Assembly (NCBI RefSeq): GCF_007096885.1
Contig: NZ_VJNO01000008.1
Span: 62,001 to 126,000 of the forward strand
Direction: 5' to 3'
Source of the DNA: Streptomyces sp. 130
GTDB lineage: Bacteria > Actinomycetota > Actinomycetes > Streptomycetales > Streptomycetaceae
Length of the DNA stretch: 64,000 nucleotides
Under the pieces are notes generated by a model. The model saw nothing but the letters and a program-made list of their open reading frames with translations, did no database searches and was not told where the DNA came from. Each line of letters opens with the position of its first letter. The first letter of the stretch is position 1. Positions 27,040 to 35,306 of this stretch are shown piece after piece. The position numbers and the translations under genes are program-made.

Positions 27040-27429
27040 ATGAGCGTCTCCCTCTACTACACCGCGCGCCGCGCGACCCCGCTGACCGGGTCCGAGTCGG
27101 CCGCCGTCACCCGTGTCGTCACCGCACGCCAGGCGTCGTTCCCGTACGAGGACGAGGAGAGCCTGTACGTGTACGACCCCCGGGCGGCCGGGCCGGGGAC
27201 CGTTCTCGACGGTTCCACCAAGATGCCGTTCGACCCCGGCCGGCTGCTGCCGGTGATCGCCCATGTGCTGGACTCCGTCACTCAGTTGCGCCGGGTGCTG
27301 CCGGACGCCGACTGGCATGTGCACATGGACGACCTGGACGTCGAGTGGGACGAGGCCAGGGGGTACGAGCTGCCCGGGATGCGCGATCCGGACCTCATGG
27401 CGGAGCTCGCGTCGGAAAGCGATCGCTGA
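27040..27429 (+). CDS. conserved hypothetical protein
   Basis: 129 aa from ATG 27040. It contains SVSLYYTARRATPLTGSE, VVTARQASFPYEDEESLYVY and DADWHVHMDDLDVEWDEARG. Soluble and acidic, no recognised domain. Divergent from the YihY-family gene; a promoter-like element for the ABC-F gene begins 16 bp after its stop. Confidence 0.7.
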   Translation: MSVSLYYTARRATPLTGSESAAVTRVVTARQASFPYEDEESLYVYDPRAAGPGTVLDGSTKMPFDPGRLLPVIAHVLDSVTQLRRVLPDADWHVHMDDLDVEWDEARGYELPGMRDPDLMAELASESDR

Positions 27430-27444
27430 GCGCCCGAAACCCGC

Positions 27445-27690
27445 TTGCCGGTGGTCATGCCCCTGCCTACCTTGGTGTGCATGGGTTCTCTGTGACATTC
27501 CCCCCGCGCCTGCGTTGAGCTCGGCTCCGCAGCAGCGCGTTCTCCCGCGCATCCGCGTTCTCCCGCCTTCGTGACTCCGTGGCGCCCGCCTGCCCTTCCG
27601 GCACGCGGCCCCGGTGTGCCGCGGGCGTGCGCGGGCGCGCCCCGACCACCGCGCGCCGATCGGCACGGGCCGAGACACAGGGGGCTTCTC
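27445..27690 (+). promoter_or_regulatory. promoter and long leader of the ABC-F gene
   Basis: TTGCCG (27445-27450) and TACCTT (27468-27473) are spaced by 17 bp, a good housekeeping-type promoter. The predicted transcript starts just before a 4-codon ORF, ATG GGT TCT CTG TGA (27481). The ~210-nt leader has a repeated GCGTTCTCCCGC motif (around 27540-27565) and a GC-rich hairpin, CGCGGC/GCCGCG. An AGGGGG ribosome-binding site precedes TTG 27691. This layout suggests attenuation; there is no direct proof. Confidence 0.5.
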
Positions 27691-29367
27691 TTGCACACCG
27701 GACAACTCACACTTCGCAACGTCACCCGCCGCTACGACGACCGTGTCGTGCTGGACGACGTCACCTTCACCGTCGGGCCCGGCGAGCGGGCCGGCGTCAT
27801 CGGCGACAACGGGGCCGGCAAGTCCACGCTGCTCCGGCTGATCGCCGGCCTCGACCGGCCCGACAACGGTGAGCTGACCGTCGTCGCGCCCGGCGGCGCG
27901 GGCCACCTCGCCCAGTCGCTCGCCCTGCCCGCCGGGGCCACCGTCCAGGACGCCGTGGACGCGGCGCTCGCCGGGCTGCGGGAGCTGGAGGCCCGGATGC
28001 GCCGGGCCGAGGCCGGACTCGCGGGCCTGGCCGGGGCGGAGCTGACCACCGCGCTGGAGGCGTACGCGCGGCTCGTCGCGCGGTACGAGGCGCGGGCCGG
28101 TTACGAGGCCGACGCGCGGGTGGACATCGCCCTGCACGGTCTCGGGCTGCCCGGCCTCGACCGGGACCGGCCGCTGTCGACCCTGTCGGGCGGCGAGCGG
28201 TCGCGGCTGGCGCTGGCGGGGACGCTGGCTTCCCGGCCGGAACTGCTGCTGCTCGACGAGCCGACCAACGACCTGGACGACCGGGCGGTGCACTGGCTGG
28301 AGGACCACCTGCGGGCGCACCGGGGCACCGTGCTCGCGGTGACGCACGACCGGGTGTTCCTGGAACGGGTCGCGACGACGGTCCTGGAGGTCGGCGAGGG
28401 CCGGGTGACCCGGTACGGGGACGGCTATGAGGGCTACCTCGCCGCGAAGGCCGCCGATCGCCGGCGCCGGCTGCGGGAGTACGCGGACTGGCGCGACGAG
28501 CTGGCCCGTAACCGCGAGCTGGCCGCGTCCAACGTGGCCCGGCTGGACGCGATCCCGCGCAAGGTGCCGCTCAGCGTGTTCGGACACGGCGGGTTCCGGG
28601 CGCGGGGGCGGGGGCACGGGGCGATGGTCCGCATCCGCAACGCGAAGGAGCGCGTCGAACGGCTCACGGAGCGGCCGGTCGCGCCACCGCCGGAGCCGCT
28701 GGTGTTCGCCGCCCGGGTGACCACCGCCCGGGCGTCCGCTCCCCCGGTCGCGGCGGAGCTGGCCGGGGTCCGCGTCGGCCGCCGCCTCTCGGTGCCCGCG
28801 CTGCGGATCGGGGGCGCGGAGAGGCTGCTCGTCACGGGGGCGAACGGGGCCGGCAAGTCGACGCTGATGCGGGTGCTCGCGGGCGAGCTGCGGCCGGACA
28901 CGGGGACCGTGCGGACGCGGGGCCGGGTCGGGCATCTGCGCCAGGAGGAGACGCCGTGGCCGGCCGGTCTGACGCTCCCGGAGGCGTACGCGCACGGGCG
29001 CGGCGGTGACCTGGAGGCGCACACGGAACACCTGCTGTCGCTGGGCCTTTTCAGCCCGGCGGACCTGCGCCTCCGGGTGGGTGAGCTGTCCTACGGGCAG
29101 CGGCGCCGGATCGAACTGGCCCGCCTGGTCGGTGAACCCGTCGATCTGCTCCTGCTGGACGAGCCGACGAACCACCTCGCCCCGGCGCTGGTGGAGGAGC
29201 TGGAGGGCGCGCTGGCCGGGTTCGGGGGTGCGGTGGTCGTCGTCACCCACGACCGGCGGCTGCGGGAGCGCTTTCGCGGGAGGCGGCTGGAACTGGACGG
29301 CGGACGGGTGGTGGAGCGTACGGAGGAGCGGCCTGACTGGCCGACAAGTGATCGATTCGATGGCTGA
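27691..29367 (+). CDS. ABC-F family ribosome-associated ATPase (ARE type)
   Basis: 558 aa with two nucleotide-binding domains and no membrane segment. First domain: GDNGAGKST, LSGGERSRLAL, LLLLDEPTNDLDD. Second: GANGAGKST, LSYGQRRRIELARL, LLLLDEPTNHL. The charged linker between them (around RIRNAKERVERLTERP) fits the P-site-tRNA-interacting region. It resembles Streptomyces macrolide/lincosamide protection factors such as TlrC or LmrC more than housekeeping EttA. TTG 27691 has AGGGGG upstream; the frame is open to 27571 but without a ribosome-binding site. No biosynthetic cluster adjoins it. Confidence 0.9.
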   Translation: MHTGQLTLRNVTRRYDDRVVLDDVTFTVGPGERAGVIGDNGAGKSTLLRLIAGLDRPDNGELTVVAPGGAGHLAQSLALPAGATVQDAVDAALAGLRELEARMRRAEAGLAGLAGAELTTALEAYARLVARYEARAGYEADARVDIALHGLGLPGLDRDRPLSTLSGGERSRLALAGTLASRPELLLLDEPTNDLDDRAVHWLEDHLRAHRGTVLAVTHDRVFLERVATTVLEVGEGRVTRYGDGYEGYLAAKAADRRRRLREYADWRDELARNRELAASNVARLDAIPRKVPLSVFGHGGFRARGRGHGAMVRIRNAKERVERLTERPVAPPPEPLVFAARVTTARASAPPVAAELAGVRVGRRLSVPALRIGGAERLLVTGANGAGKSTLMRVLAGELRPDTGTVRTRGRVGHLRQEETPWPAGLTLPEAYAHGRGGDLEAHTEHLLSLGLFSPADLRLRVGELSYGQRRRIELARLVGEPVDLLLLDEPTNHLAPALVEELEGALAGFGGAVVVVTHDRRLRERFRGRRLELDGGRVVERTEERPDWPTSDRFDG

Positions 29368-29368
29368 A

Positions 29369-29394
29369 ACCGGGCCCCTCCAAAGGGGTCCGGT
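29369..29394 (+). terminator. terminator after the ABC-F gene
   Basis: ACCGGGCCCCT (29369-29379) pairs with AGGGGTCCGGT (29384-29394), 10 of 11 pairs, loop CCAA. Confidence 0.7.
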
Positions 29395-29481
29395 ACCGGT
29401 CATATGAACACCAGCTGACGGATGACTGAATCATTTCTGTCTCGCTGGCCACATATTCATGGACAACCCCTGGGGGGGGCC

Positions 29482-31146
29482 TTGCACCTGTCTTCACTGA
29501 AATCCGGCCGCACCGGCGCCGCGCGCTCCACGCGCGCGCGGCGCATCGCGGCCTGCACCGCGCTCGTCCTCTCCGCCGGCATGCTGCTGGCGGCCCCGGC
29601 CTCGGCCGACGACGCGAAGGACGCCGACGCGCCGAAGGCCGTTGGGTCGACGCCGCGCATGGACATCACCGGCGACGGCAAGAGCGACATCCTCTACCAG
29701 ACCCGCGACGGCCACCTGTACCAGTCGGTGGGCGGGGTGGTGGCGGACTACCCTGTCGGGTTCGCGGACCCGAAAGACGAAGCGACGGTGTTCAAGGACA
29801 TCATCGCTCCCGGTGACCTGCAGGGTGACGGCATGCCGGAACTCCTCACCCTGACGGCGTCCGGCACGCTCACGCTGCACCCGATGGTGGGCATGGACCC
29901 GACGGGGGGCACTCCCACCTGGTCCGGGACGGGCTGGCAGAAGTACAACAAGATCGTCGCGCCGGGCGACCTGACCGGTGACGGTCACAACGACCTGATC
30001 GCCCGCACGCCCGCCGGTGACGTCTATCTCTACGTCTCCACCGGACGCATCGAGGGCCGGCCCTTCGAACCCGCCGTCAAGGTGGCCTCCGGCTGGAACA
30101 CGTACGACCAGATCGTCGGCCTGAACGACTCCACCGGCGACGGGATCGGCGATGTCGTGACCCGGACCCCCGCCGGTGACCTGTACTTCCACATGGGCAC
30201 CGGGAACGCGTCGAAGCCCTTCAAGGCCGCGTCCAAGATCGGCTACGGGTTCGACACGTACAACCAGCTCGTGGGTGTCGACGACATCAACGGGGACGGC
30301 TACGGCGACCTCATGGGCCGCACGCCGAACGGCGACACGTACCTCTACCGCTTCTCCGGGTACGGCCACTACCGGGCGCGCATCCACGGCACGTTCGGGT
30401 GGCAGAAGGCGGCCATGTTCGTCGGAGCGGGCGGCAACCCGGACGTCGGCAAGCGCGGCATCATGGGGGTCACCGCCGAGGGCTCCGGGTATGTGTACGA
30501 CCCGAAGAACAACGGCCAGTTCTATCCCCGTGACAGGCGGTTCGGCTTCTCCGAGGGGTGGGTGCGGGTCGCCTCTTCCCTCGGCGACGACGGGCGTCGC
30601 GACAACCTCGCGGTGCGCGACGGCTCGCTCTACAACGGGTACCAGCGGATCAGCGACGGCTGGGGCGCCTACAACGACCTCATCGGCCCCGGCGACCTGA
30701 GCGGCGACGGCGTGGGGGACGTCCTCGCGCGCGACACCAAGGGCGACCTGTTCCTGTACCAGGGGAAGGACGAGGGCTCCGCGCTCACGGCGAAGGCCAA
30801 GGTGGGCTACGGCTACGGCTCGTACCGCCACATCGTCGGCGCCGGTGACCTCACGGGTGACGGCCGGGCCGACGTGGTGGCGATCGCCAAGGACGGCACG
30901 CTGTATCTGTACGAGGGCACGGGGAAGGCGTCCGCCCCGCTGAAGGCGCGCGTCACGATCGGCTCGGGCTTCGACATCTACAACAAGTTCGCCGCGGTGG
31001 GCGACCTCGACGGTGACGGCAAGGCGGACCTGGTCGGGGTCAACGGCTACGGCGACCTGTACCGGTACACGTCCACCGGGACGGGCAAGCTGAACAAGCG
31101 GGTACGGATCGGGTACGGCTACAACACGTACAAGGCCCTGTACTGA
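29482..31146 (+). CDS. secreted FG-GAP/VCBS beta-propeller protein
   Basis: 554 aa from TTG 29482, which lies behind a run of eight G; ATG 29422 is an in-frame alternative. A signal peptide (RRIAACTALVLSAGMLLAAP) ends at ASA-D. The rest is a propeller with eight calcium-loop motifs of the form GDxxGDGxxDxL, for example DITGDGKSDIL, GDLTGDGHNDLI, DDINGDGYGDLM and GDLDGDGKADLV. Each is followed by a YLYxGTG-like strand. No catalytic domain is attached. Such proteins usually bind surfaces or glycans, or protect envelope proteins. Confidence 0.88.
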   Translation: MHLSSLKSGRTGAARSTRARRIAACTALVLSAGMLLAAPASADDAKDADAPKAVGSTPRMDITGDGKSDILYQTRDGHLYQSVGGVVADYPVGFADPKDEATVFKDIIAPGDLQGDGMPELLTLTASGTLTLHPMVGMDPTGGTPTWSGTGWQKYNKIVAPGDLTGDGHNDLIARTPAGDVYLYVSTGRIEGRPFEPAVKVASGWNTYDQIVGLNDSTGDGIGDVVTRTPAGDLYFHMGTGNASKPFKAASKIGYGFDTYNQLVGVDDINGDGYGDLMGRTPNGDTYLYRFSGYGHYRARIHGTFGWQKAAMFVGAGGNPDVGKRGIMGVTAEGSGYVYDPKNNGQFYPRDRRFGFSEGWVRVASSLGDDGRRDNLAVRDGSLYNGYQRISDGWGAYNDLIGPGDLSGDGVGDVLARDTKGDLFLYQGKDEGSALTAKAKVGYGYGSYRHIVGAGDLTGDGRADVVAIAKDGTLYLYEGTGKASAPLKARVTIGSGFDIYNKFAAVGDLDGDGKADLVGVNGYGDLYRYTSTGTGKLNKRVRIGYGYNTYKALY

Positions 31147-31150
31147 TCCC

Positions 31151-31191
31151 CCGTGCGGCGGCGGCCCTTCCGCGGTGCCGCCGCCGCACGG
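31151..31191. terminator. bidirectional terminator
   Basis: Perfect 15-bp stem (31151-31165 with 31177-31191), 11-nt loop, between the convergent propeller gene and the OmpA-domain gene. It marks the end of the Tad locus transcript. Confidence 0.8.
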
Positions 31192-31197
31192 TGCGGG

Positions 31198-31824
31198 TCA
31201 GCTCTGCGAGCCGGTCTCCGTCTCGCCGCGCTGGAAGGAGACCTCCACGCGGCGGTTCTTCCGGCGGCCTTCCTCGTCCTCGTTGCTGGCGATCGGGTAG
31301 TCCTCGCCGTAGCCCCGGATCTCGAAGGTGATCCCGGAGCCGCCGAGCGCCTCGTCGAGCACGTTGTGGACGGCCTCGGCACGCTTCTTGGACAGCACGT
31401 CACCGTGCTCGGACGTGCCGAGGTCGTCGGTGAACCCGAACACCCTGACCTTCCTGGCGTCCTGCCGCTTGATCTCCTCCGCGATGGCGTTGATCCGCCC
31501 CTTGGCCTCACCGCTGAGCTTGGCGCTGTCCTTGCCGAAGAGCACTTCCGCCTGGAGGGCGAACTTGATGTCGGCGTTGGTGTCCTCACGGCGCTCCTCG
31601 CCGCCGAGATCCTCGATGACGGACTTGATGTCGAGCACTTTGGGCGGGGCCAGGGTGGCGCCTTCGGGGAGCTTGAGGTCGGTGTCGTGGGGGTCGATCT
31701 CCACGGGGGGTTCGGCGGACGCGGAGGGGTAGGGGCTGTCGTCGGCGAATGCCTGCGGGGCCCCGAGGAGACCCAGCGCGACCACCCCGGCGAGGACAGT
31801 TGTCACCAGGCTGCGGGAGGTCAT
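31198..31824 (-). CDS. secreted OmpA-domain protein, end of the Tad locus
   Basis: 208 aa. Signal peptide (SLVTTVLAGVVALGLLGAPQAFA), then a Pro/Ser/Glu linker and an OmpA/MotB peptidoglycan-binding domain: EVLFGKDSAKLSGEAKGRI, VRVFGFTDDLGTSEHGDVLS with LSKKRAEAVHNVL, and SNEDEEGRRKNRRVEV. The NRRVEV end with Arg and the Asp of FTDD are the residues that hold diaminopimelate in this family. It likely anchors the Tad apparatus or filament to the wall. AAGGAGA lies before ATG 31824. A TnpB remnant separates it from the lipoprotein gene upstream. Confidence 0.88.
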   Translation of the reverse strand: MTSRSLVTTVLAGVVALGLLGAPQAFADDSPYPSASAEPPVEIDPHDTDLKLPEGATLAPPKVLDIKSVIEDLGGEERREDTNADIKFALQAEVLFGKDSAKLSGEAKGRINAIAEEIKRQDARKVRVFGFTDDLGTSEHGDVLSKKRAEAVHNVLDEALGGSGITFEIRGYGEDYPIASNEDEEGRRKNRRVEVSFQRGETETGSQS

Positions 31825-31845
31825 CGAGGTTCTCCTTCATGGATA

Positions 31846-32661
31846 CCCCCGGCTTCGGCCGGGGGAGGAAACGAAGCTCCTGCGGAGCAGGGCAGGGCAA
31901 GCCGGTCCGCCGCCAGGGCAGACCGGAGTCCACCCCCAACTGCGGCCGTTGCCTGGCGGAGCCACTGGGCATCGTGCGGCCCCGGCCACTCGCCGAGGGC
32001 GCGCCGCCGTCCACGGTGACCGTGTCCCAGGACGCGGCCGGACGCTGGTACGTGTCCCTGCTGGTCGAGGACCCGACGGTGCAGCCGCTGCCCGCTGTCG
32101 AAACGGCCGTCGGCGTAGACATCGGACTCGACCACCTCCTGCCCCTGTCGACCGTTGAGAAAGCCGCCAAGGCCTACGCCCACATCACCGGCCGACGCCG
32201 CGACAACCTGCACAAGCTGACCACTCGGCTCGTTCGTGAGAACCAGACGATCGTAATCAAGGACCTCACCGTCCGGAACATGGTGAAGAACGGCAAACCG
32301 GCCCGCGCCATCTCTGACGCGGCGTGGGCCGAATTCCGGAGCATGCTGGAATACAAGGCCCACTGGTACGGGCGCGAAGTGATCGCGGTCGGCCGGTGGT
32401 TCCCCTCTATGAGGCTGTGCTCCGTCTGCGGCACCTTGCAGGACAAAATGGCGCCGAACGTCCGCACCTGGACGTGCGACTGCGGGACGACCCACGGCCG
32501 GGACGTGAACGCAGCGAGAAACCTTTTGGCCGCCGGGCTGGCGGTGTCTGTCTGTGGAGCCGGTGTAAGACCTCAACGGAGTTCTCCGGGCGGGCAGTCG
32601 GCGATGAAGCGGAAAACCCCACGGCGCGAGCCGTAGGAGTCCCCTCCCTCCGGGGAGGGGA
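31846..32661 (+). mobile_element. degenerate IS200/IS605-type TnpB element
   Basis: Left end: hairpin CCCCCGGC-TTCG-GCCGGGGG (31846-31865) followed by GCTCC-TGC-GGAGC (31876-31888). Right end: CCCCTCCC-TCCG-GGGAGGGG (32641-32660). End hairpins of this kind are typical of IS605 elements, which lack inverted repeats. No tnpA is present, so it is not self-mobile. It lies between the lipoprotein and ompA-like genes of the Tad locus, opposite in direction; the right edge touches the lipoprotein stop codon. Confidence 0.75.
31974..32636 (+). pseudogene. tnpB remnant (RNA-guided nuclease family), truncated and catalytically changed
   Basis: The frame matches TnpB from STVTVSQDAAGRWYVSLLVED to the end. 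The N-terminal third is missing. RuvC Asp is present in VGVDIGLDHL, but the segment that normally links it to the HKLTTRLVREN helix is deleted after LSTVEKAAK. The catalytic Glu position reads IVIKDLTVRNM: Lys (AAG) in place of Glu (GAG). The zinc finger CSVCG...CDCGTTHGRDVNAARNLL and its final RuvC Asp are intact. The product, if made, cannot be a nuclease. The region downstream to the right-end hairpin would encode the guide-RNA scaffold. Confidence 0.85.
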
Positions 32662-32666
32662 GGATG

Positions 32667-33263
32667 TCAACCGGAAATCTCGATCGTTGCGTTGGGGAAG
32701 CCGGGGAACTGGACACCCACTTCGTGGGTGGACGCCTCGGGCGCGGGGAACTGGGCGAAGAACGTGAGAGTGGCACCGGCCTCGATGCTCGGTTCGTAAC
32801 CGCTCGTTGTCAGAGGGCGGTTGTCGGTGTCACGGAGGACGTAGTAGCGCTTCTTCGCCTTGGAATCCACCAGCGTCATCCCAGCGAACGACCGGTCGGC
32901 ATCCGCGAGGGCCTCCTCCTCGCCGCCCCACTGGACCGGCGTGGTGTACGCCTCGCCACCAGTGTTCTTGATCTGCCCGTTCACGGTGACGAAACCACCT
33001 GAATCCCGCAACGCGGAAGTGATGACCATCTCCACACCGGCGTCTCCCTTGACCGTCGCCAGGATCGTGTCTGCCTCCTGCGCCGCACCGGACTTGCTCT
33101 TCGCCTTCCCGGAATCCCGTGACGTCGCAGTACTCGACGCCGCCTTGTCCTGGCCGCTGCCGTCGTCGTCACCGCCGCACGCAGCCGCAGAGAAGGCCAA
33201 TGTCGCCACCAGGAGCACGGCGGCACCGGTCCGGCGCCCTTTCTTCACGTATCGAGCAGTCAT
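32667..33263 (-). CDS. Tad-locus lipoprotein
   Basis: 198 aa. Signal peptide (AAVLLVATLAFSAAAC) with a Cys lipobox, then an acidic/Ser linker. The beta-rich domain (FVTVNGQIKNTGGEAYTTPV, FAGMTLVDSKAKKRYYVLRD, GATLTFFAQFPAP) resembles DUF4352-like Ig folds. It starts 29 bp after the TadG-like gene and is followed by the OmpA-domain gene, so it probably acts with the pilus machinery outside the membrane. A TnpB element ends at its stop codon. Confidence 0.8.
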   Translation of the reverse strand: MTARYVKKGRRTGAAVLLVATLAFSAAACGGDDDGSGQDKAASSTATSRDSGKAKSKSGAAQEADTILATVKGDAGVEMVITSALRDSGGFVTVNGQIKNTGGEAYTTPVQWGGEEEALADADRSFAGMTLVDSKAKKRYYVLRDTDNRPLTTSGYEPSIEAGATLTFFAQFPAPEASTHEVGVQFPGFPNATIEISG

Positions 33264-33292
33264 CGATCCCTATCCTTTACGGTCAGTCTCAG

Positions 33293-33937
33293 TCAGTCTT
33301 CGGCCAGGCGTACGGTGAAGAGGTCGGCCATGTCCGGCACGAGCGTCGGGTCCTCCGGGTCAACCGACCAATCCAGGTCACCGTCACAGCGGAGCCTGCC
33401 GATCGACACGGATGGCGGATTCGCGTCCGCATCCGGGTCGGAATCTGGGGCCGGAGTCTCCTTCGGGACAAAGACGCAGCGTGGCTCGATCACGGCCACA
33501 GCCATGGCCTCCGCCCTTCTTCCTTCCGTGCCCGGCACGATGTCCGTACTCATCCCCTTGGCCGATTTCAGACGGACCTCGTAGCCCCATCTGCCATCGG
33601 CCAGCGGGCGGCATCGAACGCCACCCGCCTTGTTCCGGGCTGCGAAGTCCGATGCCTTCGAACAAGCATTGCCGACTCCTCCGAGAAAGGATGTGCTAAA
33701 CACGGATTCGAAGTATTCGGGGTCCGCGAGGTGTGCCTTCAGATCCGTTTCCATAAGGCTGCGTGATTCCTTGGCAGCCGCCAGCGCGGCGGCATCGGCC
33801 GCGCTCTGCGCACCATTGCGCCGAATATCGGCTTCACCGAACGCGAAGAAGACCAATGCGGCGAAGAGCAGACCCGCAACCGCTGCAATGTACAACGGTG
33901 CGGCCTGCCCCCAGTCCTTACTGGAATCCGAACTCAC
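33293..33937 (-). CDS. TadG-like pilus-associated protein
   Basis: 214 aa from GTG 33937. The N-terminus DSSKDWGQAAPLYIAAVAGLLF is the TadE/TadG type helix: a short charged leader, Gly-Gln, then a hydrophobic stretch, with RNGAQSAADAAALAAA after it as in TadG. The rest is an extracytoplasmic domain with two Cys and Pro-rich C-terminal part. It overlaps the stop of the Flp-like pilin gene by 4 nt (GTGA), so pilin and TadG-like protein are coupled. Confidence 0.82.
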   Translation of the reverse strand: MSSDSSKDWGQAAPLYIAAVAGLLFAALVFFAFGEADIRRNGAQSAADAAALAAAKESRSLMETDLKAHLADPEYFESVFSTSFLGGVGNACSKASDFAARNKAGGVRCRPLADGRWGYEVRLKSAKGMSTDIVPGTEGRRAEAMAVAVIEPRCVFVPKETPAPDSDPDADANPPSVSIGRLRCDGDLDWSVDPEDPTLVPDMADLFTVRLAED

Positions 33938-34167
33938 TTGTTGAGAACAGAGTTGATCTTCGATGTGAACTTGTTGGCGATGGTGGATCCCATCTTGGTC
34001 CGGATCAGAGCAATCACGATCGCCACCACCAGAATCGTGATGCCGACGTACTCGATCGCCCCCTGCCCCGCATCCTTCCGGCGCTTCATGCGGTCCGCGG
34101 TGGTGTTCGCCCAGTGGTGCACGTAAGTCTGCGTCCGCACCGTCGCCTTGAGTGCGATGTCCTTCAT
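33934..34167 (-). CDS. Flp-type pilin-like protein
   Basis: 77 aa from ATG 34167, behind GGAGGGG. The sequence RRKDAGQGAIEYVGITILVV carries a prepilin site: Gly at -1 and Glu at +5 (or +3 counted after GQG) before a hydrophobic helix. The C-terminus is short and basic (KFTSKINSVLNK), as in Flp major pilins. The 231-bp gap upstream is the largest inside the locus, so an own promoter is probable and fits high expression of a major subunit. Confidence 0.82.
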   Translation of the reverse strand: MKDIALKATVRTQTYVHHWANTTADRMKRRKDAGQGAIEYVGITILVVAIVIALIRTKMGSTIANKFTSKINSVLNK

Positions 34168-34398
34168 GGCGATGTCCCCCTCCGGGTTCGACCGACCGGG
34201 AATCGGTCGACGTTGGTCGGTAAGTCCGTGTGTCGCGGGCAAGGTACGTCGGTGCAGCGGCCCTCTTCGTGGGCTGCCGGGCCCATTCCCAGTCCTGGGG
34301 CCCGTCAGACGTATCGCTTTCAGCCATGCCGTCCCTCCCGCCCCCCGTCAGCTCCGAATGTCCCACAAATGGGCCCCTGGGGTGGGCACTTCGTGGGC

Positions 34399-35286
34399 TC
34401 AGCTGCCGAAGATCTCATTGATGTTCACGTTCGCCGCGTAGTAGAAACCGACCGCGATCAGGATGATCGTGCCCGGGAGCATGAAGCTCGTGACGATCAG
34501 CGTGGCCTTCGGGACGGCCTTGGACGCCTTGCGGCGGGCGTTCTGGGCGTCCGTGCGGCGCATGTCGTTGGCGATCTGGATCAGGGTGTCGACGATGGGG
34601 GCGCCCAGCTCTTCGCCCTGCTGGAGGGCGGAGACGAACATGGAGACCTGTTCGGACTCGTTGCGGCGGCGGAGCTGGTCGAAGGCGTCGCGCCTGCTGA
34701 CGCCCATGTCCATCTGGCGCAGGGTGATGCGGAGCTCGTCGGACCACGGGCCGGTGTACTTCTCCGCGACCCGCTCCAGCGCCTGCCGGAAGCCGAGACC
34801 GGCCGAGACGACGACCGCGAGGACGTCCAGGAAGTCGGGCAGGGTGCGCTCGATGTCGTCCTTGCGGCGGCTGATGGCCGCCCGGATGATCAGGTCCGTC
34901 CAGAACAGGCCGTAGACCAGCAGGACGACGGCCAGCACCACTTGCCCGTTCATCAGCATCGCCAGCGCGGCCAGGATGCCGAGGGCGCCGAAGACCGCGC
35001 GCCGGGCGGCGTAGCGGTCGACGGTCAGGCCGCGCGGGTTGCCGGCCATGTCGAGCTTGCGGCGGATCCGGTCGACGCGCTTGGGGCCCATCATGGACAG
35101 GACCCGGGGGGCGTACCGCATGCCGATCCGGTCGATGGCCGAGCCGGCGGCGGTGGTGCGGGTGGCGCCGATCTCCAGGGCGACGGCCAGGTCGCCGGGG
35201 AGCTTGGCGTCCGCGCGGTACATGCGGACGCCCTGAAAGGCGCCGAGGACGGCGAGGCCCATGACGGCGGCGAGCAGGATCTCCAT
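34399..35286 (-). CDS. TadC-like inner-membrane platform protein
   Basis: 295 aa type II secretion F-domain protein. The cytoplasmic T2SSF core includes ERTLPDFLDVLAVVVSAGLGF and GEELGAPIVDTLIQIANDMRR, with membrane helices at the N-terminus, centre and C-terminus. It pairs with TadB, encoded 20 bp upstream, to form the platform on which CpaF acts. Confidence 0.9.
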   Translation of the reverse strand: MEILLAAVMGLAVLGAFQGVRMYRADAKLPGDLAVALEIGATRTTAAGSAIDRIGMRYAPRVLSMMGPKRVDRIRRKLDMAGNPRGLTVDRYAARRAVFGALGILAALAMLMNGQVVLAVVLLVYGLFWTDLIIRAAISRRKDDIERTLPDFLDVLAVVVSAGLGFRQALERVAEKYTGPWSDELRITLRQMDMGVSRRDAFDQLRRRNESEQVSMFVSALQQGEELGAPIVDTLIQIANDMRRTDAQNARRKASKAVPKATLIVTSFMLPGTIILIAVGFYYAANVNINEIFGS

Positions 35287-35306
35287 GTGCGTCTCCTCTC
35301 CGGCCG

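Noticed and set aside
25963..29403. 1146-codon minus-strand frame running through the ABC-F gene
   Set aside because: Only the YihY part (from GTG 26868) is family-like; the remainder is antisense to the ABC-F and hypothetical genes.
31749..31973. N-terminal part of the tnpB-containing frame as real TnpB sequence
   Set aside because: Its residues do not resemble TnpB and the first part is antisense to the OmpA-domain gene; the similarity begins near 31974.
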